From JABFRJ01 sp963847145 (GTDB lineage: Bacteria; Pseudomonadota; Alphaproteobacteria; Rhizobiales; Hyphomicrobiaceae), in the NCBI GenBank assembly GCA_963847145.1, contig CAWJYN010000011.1:1-64000 (forward strand): a stretch of DNA of 64,000 nt, in the 5' to 3' direction. Below the pieces are notes generated by a model. The model made no database searches, was not told the DNA's origin, and worked only from the letters and a program-made list of their open reading frames with translations. Position numbers and translations under genes: made by a program. Shown here one piece after another: positions 58,881 to 64,000 of this stretch. Positions within the stretch are counted from its first letter, which is position 1. Every line of letters starts with the position of its first letter.

Positions 58881-59840
58881 ATGGCGCAGTACCTGCTGAG
58901 GCGCGTGCTGATTGCGATTCCGAGCTTGCTCGGGATAAGTGCCGTGCTGTTCATGGTTCTGGCGCTGGCACCGGGCGATCCGTTCGGCGAGTTGGCGACC
59001 AATCCGAACGTGCCGCCGGAAGTGCGCGCGGCTTTGCGTGAAAAGTTCGGCCTCGATGATCCGATCTTCGTGCGCTACTGGCGCTGGCTGGCGGCTATGC
59101 TGCGCGGCGATTGGGGCTTCTCGTTTGTCAGCCGGGTCAACGTCGATACGCTGATCCTGCAGCGCTTGCCGGCGACGTTGTTTGTCATCGGGACGGCCCA
59201 GCTGCTGGCACTAGCCATTGCGCTGCCCGTCGGCGTCTATGCCGCCATGCGGCCCTACTCGGTGTTCGATCAGATCGCTAACACGCTCGCCTTTGTTGGC
59301 TTCTCGCTGCCGACGTTCTTCACTGGTCTGGTGTTGATCCTGATCTTTTCGATCCAGCTCGATTGGCTACCGTTCGTGTTTCGCTCAGATCTCGCGGAAA
59401 CCGGATGGCGCTGGTATTGGGCGCACTTCCGGCAGGCGATCATGCCCGTCACGGTGCTGGCGCTGTTTCAGGCGGCTTCGATGACGCGCTATGTGCGATC
59501 GGCGGTGCTCGATGTCATTCGCCTCGACTACGTGACGACGGCGCGCGCCAAGGGCCTCGGTGAACGCGCGGTGATCCTCCACCACGTGGTGCGCAATGCC
59601 TTGATCCCGGTGGTCACGCTGGTGGCGCTGCAGATGCCGGCAATCTTCGGTGGGGCCATCGTTACTGAGCAGATCTTTCGAATCCCTGGCATCGGCTCAT
59701 TGCTGATCAGCTCCATCCTTGCCAACGACACGCCCGTGGTGATGTCAGTGACGTTTGTGTTTGCCTGTCTTGTCGTCTTCTTCAACCTCTTGGCTGATAT
59801 TCTTTATGGCTGGCTCGATCCGCGCATCAAATTCTCCTGA
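58881..59840 (+). CDS. dppB: Dipeptide-type ABC transporter permease 1
   Basis: A 319-residue permease. The N-terminus MAQYLLRRVLIAIPSLLGIS and PGDPFGELATNPNVPPEV, LREKFGLDDPIFVRYWRWL are DppB hallmarks. Five or six further helices and the cytoplasmic loop TTARAKGLGERAVILHHVVR, contacting the ATPase, follow, with GAIVTEQIFRIPGIGSLL near the end. It pairs with the permease encoded next, whose start codon lies inside this gene. Confidence 0.93.
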   Translation: MAQYLLRRVLIAIPSLLGISAVLFMVLALAPGDPFGELATNPNVPPEVRAALREKFGLDDPIFVRYWRWLAAMLRGDWGFSFVSRVNVDTLILQRLPATLFVIGTAQLLALAIALPVGVYAAMRPYSVFDQIANTLAFVGFSLPTFFTGLVLILIFSIQLDWLPFVFRSDLAETGWRWYWAHFRQAIMPVTVLALFQAASMTRYVRSAVLDVIRLDYVTTARAKGLGERAVILHHVVRNALIPVVTLVALQMPAIFGGAIVTEQIFRIPGIGSLLISSILANDTPVVMSVTFVFACLVVFFNLLADILYGWLDPRIKFS

Positions 59841-60753
59841 GGTGGCGCCTTTAGTTCCACGTCCGGCGAAGCGGCCGTATGTGTCACCGCGCCAAGAAGC
59901 CTGGAGACGCTTCCGACGCCATCGGATGGCCGTGATGAGCCTGGGTGTGCTCGGTGTGATCGTGTTTGGCGTGCTGCTTGGGCCATGGATCTGGCGCGTG
60001 CCGATCAATGAGATTGATTTCACCGCTCGTCTCGCCAAGCCGTCGTTGGCACACCCGCTCGGCACAGACGATCTCGGTCAGGATCTGCTGGCGCGGATGA
60101 TCGCTGGCGGCCGGATCTCCCTGGCCGTCGGGCTGGCAGCGATGGCTGTCGCGCTCAGTGTCGGCATGCTGGTCGGCGCGATCGCCGGCATGTCGCGCGG
60201 GTGGCTGGCAACGGGCCTGATGTGGTTGACGGATCTCTTTCTGTCACTGCCGGCACTGCCGCTGCTGCTGCTGATCATCTACTTGTTCCGCGATCAGCTG
60301 AAGGCTGTGCTTGGGCTTGAAGCGGGCATCTTCGTGATGGTGGTGCTGGTCATTGGCGGCCTGCGCTGGATGCCGGTGGCGCGCCTGGTGCGCGCGCAGT
60401 TTCTGTCGCTGCGCGAGAAAGAGTTCGTGGAGGCGGCGCGCGCGCTGGGGGCTAGCAAGTCGCGGCAGGTTCTCAAGCACATCCTGCCCAATGCGCTTGG
60501 TCCCGTGATCGTGGCCGGGACTATCGATGTTGCTGCCGCTATCATCGCCGAGTCGACGCTTTCATTCCTCGGCCTCGGTTTCCCGCCTGATATCCCGACG
60601 TGGGGCCGATTGCTGTTCGACGCTAAGGACTATCTCGATTTCGCGCCGCACTACGCGCTGTTTCCTGGGCTGGCGATTTTCCTTACGGTGCTGTCGATCA
60701 ACTTCATCGGCGACGGCCTTCGAGATGCGCTCGACCCCAGGAGGGTGCAGTGA
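59806..60753 (+). CDS. dppC: Dipeptide-type ABC transporter permease 2
   Basis: A 315-residue permease. A cytoplasmic N-terminus, then a first helix with MAVMSLGVLGVIVFG, HPLGTDDLGQDLLARMIAGG typical of DppC, and the loop EFVEAARALGASKSRQVLKH that docks on the ATPases. The end LDPRRVQ is usual. The ATG at 59806 overlaps dppB by 35 bases; a GTG at 59842, right after the dppB stop, is the alternative. Confidence 0.92.
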   Translation: MAGSIRASNSPEVAPLVPRPAKRPYVSPRQEAWRRFRRHRMAVMSLGVLGVIVFGVLLGPWIWRVPINEIDFTARLAKPSLAHPLGTDDLGQDLLARMIAGGRISLAVGLAAMAVALSVGMLVGAIAGMSRGWLATGLMWLTDLFLSLPALPLLLLIIYLFRDQLKAVLGLEAGIFVMVVLVIGGLRWMPVARLVRAQFLSLREKEFVEAARALGASKSRQVLKHILPNALGPVIVAGTIDVAAAIIAESTLSFLGLGFPPDIPTWGRLLFDAKDYLDFAPHYALFPGLAIFLTVLSINFIGDGLRDALDPRRVQ

Positions 60754-61771
60754 TGCGCGACGCTCTTAGCCCGACCGCGATTACGATCACAGCACCACCT
60801 GCCGGCGAGCCGCTACTGGATATTCAAGGCTTGAAGACGCATTTCAAAACTGATGACGGCATGGTGCAATCTGTCGATGGCGTCGATATTACCGTTCATC
60901 GCGGTGAAACGGTTGGCATCGTCGGCGAGAGCGGTTGCGGTAAAACCGTGACTGCGATGTCGGTGCTGAAGTTGATTCCGATGCCGCCTGGCCAGATCGT
61001 TGCGGGACGCATTCTCTGGCAAGGTCGCGATCTCGTGCCATTGCAACCTCGCGAGCTTGACGATATCCGCTCCAAGGAAATTGCCATCGTCTTCCAGGAG
61101 CCGATGACATCACTGAACCCGGTCTACAGCATCGGCGATCAGATTATGGAAGTACTCCGTCGTCATGAAGGCATGAACCACAAGCAGGCGCTTGAGCGCA
61201 CAGTCGATCTTTTGAACCTTGTGCAGATCTCGAACCCATCGCGCCGCGTGCATGACTATCCCCATCAGTTCTCTGGCGGCATGCGCCAACGCGTCATGAT
61301 CGCGATGGCGCTGGCGTGCAATCCGAAGCTGTTGATTGCCGATGAACCAACGACCGCGCTCGATGTGACCATTCAAGCGCAAATCCTCGAGCTGATGCAC
61401 GATTTGAAAGAGCGCTTTGGCATGGCGATCCTGCTGATCACGCACGCCATGGGTGTCGTCGCTGAAGTGACCGCAACGCGTCGTGGTGATGTATGCCGGC
61501 AAAGTGGTTGAAGAAGCCTCCGTCGAACAGCTGTTCGACAACCCGCGCCACCCCTACACGCAAGGCCTCATCCGTTCGATCCCGCGAACTCGATCGCGTC
61601 GGTGCCAAGCAGCGGTTGGAAGCTATCGGCGGCACGGTGCCGAGCTTGCTCAATCCGCCCGTCGGCTGCCGGTTCGCTGCGCGCTGCAAGTTCGCCAAGG
61701 CAGAATGTGTCACCGCGCAACCGCCATTGCGCGAGATCGCGCCCGGGCACAAAGTGGCGTGCATCCTATGA
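60753..61771 (+). CDS. dppD: Dipeptide-type ABC transporter ATPase 1, two frameshifts
   Basis: The ATPase body has Walker A GESGCGKT, Q-loop FQEPMTSLNPV, signature QFSGGMRQRVMIAMAL, Walker B LLIADEPTTALD and the switch His in LLITHAMGV. The C-terminal oligopeptide-transporter domain with the CRFAARCKFAKAEC cysteine motif is in another frame. Removing extra bases near 61482 and 61588 joins the three pieces into about 338 residues. The length is 3n+2. The start ATG at 60753 shares one base with the dppC stop, and the stop TGA overlaps the dppF start (ATGA). The last cysteine cluster may bind an iron-sulfur centre as in some DppD proteins. Confidence 0.92.
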
Positions 61772-62748
61772 GCGAGCCTCAAGCAAAGCCGCTGCTGGAG
61801 GTGAAGAACCTCGTCAAGTATTTCCCGATCAAAGGCGGGATGCTGCGGCGTGAGGTGGATCGCGTGCACGCGGTTGATGGCGTCTCGTTCGACATCATGC
61901 CCGGCGAAACGCTCGGGCTCGTCGGCGAAAGCGGGTGTGGCAAGTCGACGACTGGCCGTTGTGTACTGGGTCTCATCGAGCCGACCGCTGGTGAGGTGAT
62001 CTTTGAGGGTCGCGACATCACACACGTCGACCGCGAGAAGGCTGCCTCGCTTTGCCGTGACATGCAGATCATTTTCCAGGATCCGTTCGCGTCGCTCAAT
62101 CCGCGCATGACTGTGGGGGCGATCATCGGTGAGGCGCTGGTGATCCACAAGCTGTTCAAGACACGGGTTGAGCGCAATGACCGTGTCGCGCACCTGTTGG
62201 AGACCGTCGGGCTTGATCCCGATCATATGCGCCGCTATCCGCACGAGTTCTCAGGCGGCCAGCGCCAGCGCATCGGCATCGCGCGCGCGCTTGCGGTGGA
62301 GCCCAAGCTGATCATCTGTGATGAGCCGGTGTCAGCGCTCGACGTGTCGATCCAGGCGCAGGTGATCAATTTGCTGGAAGACCTGCAGGCCAAGTTCAAT
62401 CTTACGTATCTGTTCATTGCGCACGACCTGTCGGTGGTGGAGCACATCTCCACCCGCGTCGCGGTGATGTATCTGGGCCGTGTCGTGGAGATCGCCAGTG
62501 CGCACGATCTCTATGCCAATCCGAAGCATCCCTACACCGAAGCGCTGTTGTCGGCGGTGCCGATCCCGGACCCGAAGATCAAGCGCAAGCGCATCATGCT
62601 GAAAGGCGATGTGCCCAATCCCATCAACCCGCCCAAGGGCTGTCACTTCCATACCCGTTGCCCGGTCAAGCAAGACCGTTGCGCTGTCGAAACGCCAGCC
62701 TTGAAGCAAGACGGCAGCGGCCACTGGGTGGCGTGTCATTTGAGGTGA
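61768..62748 (+). CDS. dppF: Dipeptide-type ABC transporter ATPase 2
   Basis: A 326-residue ATPase. It has Walker A GESGCGKST, Q-loop FQDPFASLNPRMTVG, signature EFSGGQRQRIGIARAL, Walker B LIICDEPVSALD and the switch His in FIAHDLSVVEHIS. The C-terminal oligopeptide-transporter domain GCHFHTRCPVKQDRCAVE follows. It pairs with DppD to power the permeases. The gene is uninterrupted, unlike its partner. Confidence 0.94.
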   Translation: MSEPQAKPLLEVKNLVKYFPIKGGMLRREVDRVHAVDGVSFDIMPGETLGLVGESGCGKSTTGRCVLGLIEPTAGEVIFEGRDITHVDREKAASLCRDMQIIFQDPFASLNPRMTVGAIIGEALVIHKLFKTRVERNDRVAHLLETVGLDPDHMRRYPHEFSGGQRQRIGIARALAVEPKLIICDEPVSALDVSIQAQVINLLEDLQAKFNLTYLFIAHDLSVVEHISTRVAVMYLGRVVEIASAHDLYANPKHPYTEALLSAVPIPDPKIKRKRIMLKGDVPNPINPPKGCHFHTRCPVKQDRCAVETPALKQDGSGHWVACHLR

Positions 62749-62757
62749 TGGTGGCCC

Positions 62758-62849
62758 GTAGGTTGGGTTAGCTACGCGCCAGCAGTGGTACCCAGCATCG
62801 GCCAGTACTGTTGGGTTGCGGCGCGAGGGGTGCCTAACCCAACCCAACG
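62758..62849. repeat. Copy of the GTAGGTTGGGTTA...TAACCCAACC palindromic element
   Basis: It begins GTAGGTTGGGTTAGCTACGC just after the dppF stop and ends GGTGCCTAACCCAACCCAACG. The internal halves are more diverged than in other copies. It sits between the convergent dppF and livF genes. Confidence 0.75.
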
Positions 62850-62860
62850 AAAACCGCCCC

Positions 62861-63574
62861 TCAAACCTCCAGCCATTCCTTCCGCACTTCGGCGTTGGCG
62901 GCGAGATCTTTGGGCGTGCCTTCGAAGACGACATGGCCGTGGCCCATCACGTAGATGCGTGATGAGATATCGAGCGCGATCGATAGCTTTTGTTCGACCA
63001 GCAAAATGGCGAGGCCACGGGCGGCGATCTCGGAAATCAACTCGCCCACCTGTTTGACGATGAGCGGCGCCAGACCTTCAGTTGGCTCGTCGATCATGAT
63101 CAGATCGGGGTCGCCCATCAGTGTGCGGCACATGGTCAGCATTTGCTTCTCGCCACCTGACAGCACACCCGCTGCGGTATCGGCGCGGCGCGCGAGGTTG
63201 GGAAACCGGTCGAGCATGTCTTGCAGCTTCCAGCGGCCGTCGGTGTTGGCTTTCTTCTGGCCAAGCGCGAGGTTCTGGCGGACGGTGAGTGTCGGAAAGA
63301 TATCGCGGTTTTCGGGCACGTAGCCGAGGCCAAGCCGCGCGATCTTGTAGCTCGGCAGGCCGGCAATGTTTCTGCCTTTGAAGTTGACTGTGCCGTGCGG
63401 CTGCACCTCACCCATGATGGCTTTGATGGTGGTCGACCGGCCAACGCCGTTACGGCCGAGCAGCGAGACAACCTCACCGGCGCCGATATGGATGTTCACG
63501 CCCTGGAGAATATGGCTCTTGCCATAATACGCGTTGAGGTCGCGCACTTCGAGCATGGGTGTGGCGGTGCTCAT
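62861..63574 (-). CDS. livF: Branched-chain amino acid ABC transporter ATPase LivF, Walker A with Arg in place of Lys
   Basis: A 237-residue ATPase of the LivF type. LEVRDLNAYYGKSHILQGVN and IGAGEVVSLLGRNGVGRST define the start; the nucleotide-loop Lys is replaced by R46. Later, VPENRDIFPTLTVRQNLALG, signature LSGGEKQMLTMCRTL, Walker B LIMIDEPTEGLAPLIV and ILLVEQKLS complete the fold. Proteins with GRST in this place occur in some proteobacterial LivF families (from memory). The ATG at 63574 gives the usual start. It lies downstream of livG. Confidence 0.9.
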   Translation of the reverse strand: MSTATPMLEVRDLNAYYGKSHILQGVNIHIGAGEVVSLLGRNGVGRSTTIKAIMGEVQPHGTVNFKGRNIAGLPSYKIARLGLGYVPENRDIFPTLTVRQNLALGQKKANTDGRWKLQDMLDRFPNLARRADTAAGVLSGGEKQMLTMCRTLMGDPDLIMIDEPTEGLAPLIVKQVGELISEIAARGLAILLVEQKLSIALDISSRIYVMGHGHVVFEGTPKDLAANAEVRKEWLEV

Positions 63575-63604
63575 GATGACCACCCCGAGGTCCGTGCGCG
63601 AAGA

Positions 63605-63746
63605 TACCCCCCACCCTGTCCCGCACCCTCAAGGTGGGAGGGGTTTCTGGGATGGATACCAGCAACACCTTTGAGGCTTGCGCCTGCCTTTGCCTTTGAA
63701 GCGGCTGCCCCTCCCCCTTGCGGGGCGGGGTTAGGGGAGGGGGTAT
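63605..63746. repeat. GC-rich inverted repeat between livG and livF
   Basis: The stretch contains TACCCCCCACCCTGTCCCGC near 63605, CCTCAAGGTGGGAGGGG, then CCCCTCCCCCTTGCGGGGCG and GGTTAGGGGAGGGGGTA near its end. These G- and C-rich blocks can pair with one another. Such CCCTCCCC-type intergenic palindromes are common in this group. It separates two genes of one operon. Confidence 0.65.
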
Positions 63747-63767
63747 GGGGCGCACAACTATGCAGCA

Positions 63768-64000
63768 TCATGCGTGCGCCTCTTCGCCGAGATAGGCTTC
63801 TTTGACTTTGGCGCTGGCGCGGATTTCGGCGGGCGGGCCGGTGGCGATGATTTCGCCATAGACCAGCACGGAGATGCGGTCGGCGAGGCCGAATACCACG
63901 CCCATATCGTGCTCGACGATCATCAACGTGCGGCCTTCACTGATGCGGCGGATGAGGCCAACGGCGCGATCGGTTTCATGGCGGCTCATGCCGGCGGTCG
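63768..64000 (-). CDS. livG: Branched-chain amino acid ABC transporter ATPase LivG, partial (C-terminal end)
   Basis: Only the last 77 or so codons are in the window; the gene continues beyond 64000. The visible part starts with TAGMSRHETD, the end of the Walker B/D-loop region. MIVEHDMGVVFGLADRISVL follows with the switch histidine, then the C-terminal VLVYGEIIATGPPAEIRA and a LivG-type end. It is upstream of livF on the same strand. Confidence 0.9.
   Translation of the reverse strand, partial: TAGMSRHETDRAVGLIRRISEGRTLMIVEHDMGVVFGLADRISVLVYGEIIATGPPAEIRASAKVKEAYLGEEAHA

Overview
The window reads as a chromosomal segment of a GC-rich alphaproteobacterium, most probably of the Hyphomicrobiales/Rhodospirillales grade. 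The pointers are the dusB-ntrB-ntrC-ntrY-ntrX-dat-hfq-hflX-mazG gene order, an NtrX without the GAFTGA loop, an alphaproteobacterial-type porin with an N-terminal coiled segment, a TIGR02302/DUF4175 protein, and TRAP, dipeptide and branched-chain amino acid transporters. No rRNA, tRNA or CRISPR array was seen.

Layout: 0.2-7 kb carries an FAH-family hydrolase, a MAPEG protein, a 2Fe-2S ferredoxin, a lipoprotein, a CHASE2 membrane protein, a DUF302 protein and an MFS carrier. 7.1-8.8 kb holds two toxin-antitoxin-type pairs (HicBA and HEPN/MNT). 9.2-12.4 kb has a SpeD-like protein lacking its key catalytic residues, enolase and a 2-hydroxyacid dehydrogenase. 12.4-13.3 kb is a repeat cluster next to a major porin. 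15.3-18.9 kb has UbiH-type, LpxL-type and D-threonine-aldolase-type genes. 19-34.5 kb is the nitrogen-regulation cluster, with two unknown genes between ntrX and dat and a large unknown membrane protein between hflX and mazG. 34.7-39.2 kb has a saccharopine-dehydrogenase-like reductase, tuf, DUF808 and pheA. 39.4-42.4 kb is a TRAP transporter operon beside an IS1380-family transposase. 44.6-51.2 kb has DUF4175 and the scoA/scoB CoA-transferase genes separated by a cysteine-rich gene. 51.4-55.5 kb is a nitrate-type ABC transporter with its own Crp/Fnr regulator and matching palindromic sites. 55.6-62.7 kb holds an M20 amidohydrolase divergent from a complete dipeptide ABC operon. 62.9-64 kb is the end of a liv operon.

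About eleven genes, including the essential tuf and eno, are interrupted by apparent one-base indels, while 13.3-34.5 kb is almost clean. Sequence or assembly error is the simplest reading, so these genes are annotated across the breaks. Several dispersed palindromic repeats, notably one bounded by GTAGGTTGGGTTA and TAACCCAACCTAC, fill intergenic gaps.

Themes: the NtrBC/NtrYX systems and the nitrate transporter suggest nitrogen and nitrate/NO-responsive physiology. The TRAP, dipeptide and branched-chain amino acid carriers, the amidohydrolase and the CoA-transferase suggest heterotrophic use of organic acids and peptides.
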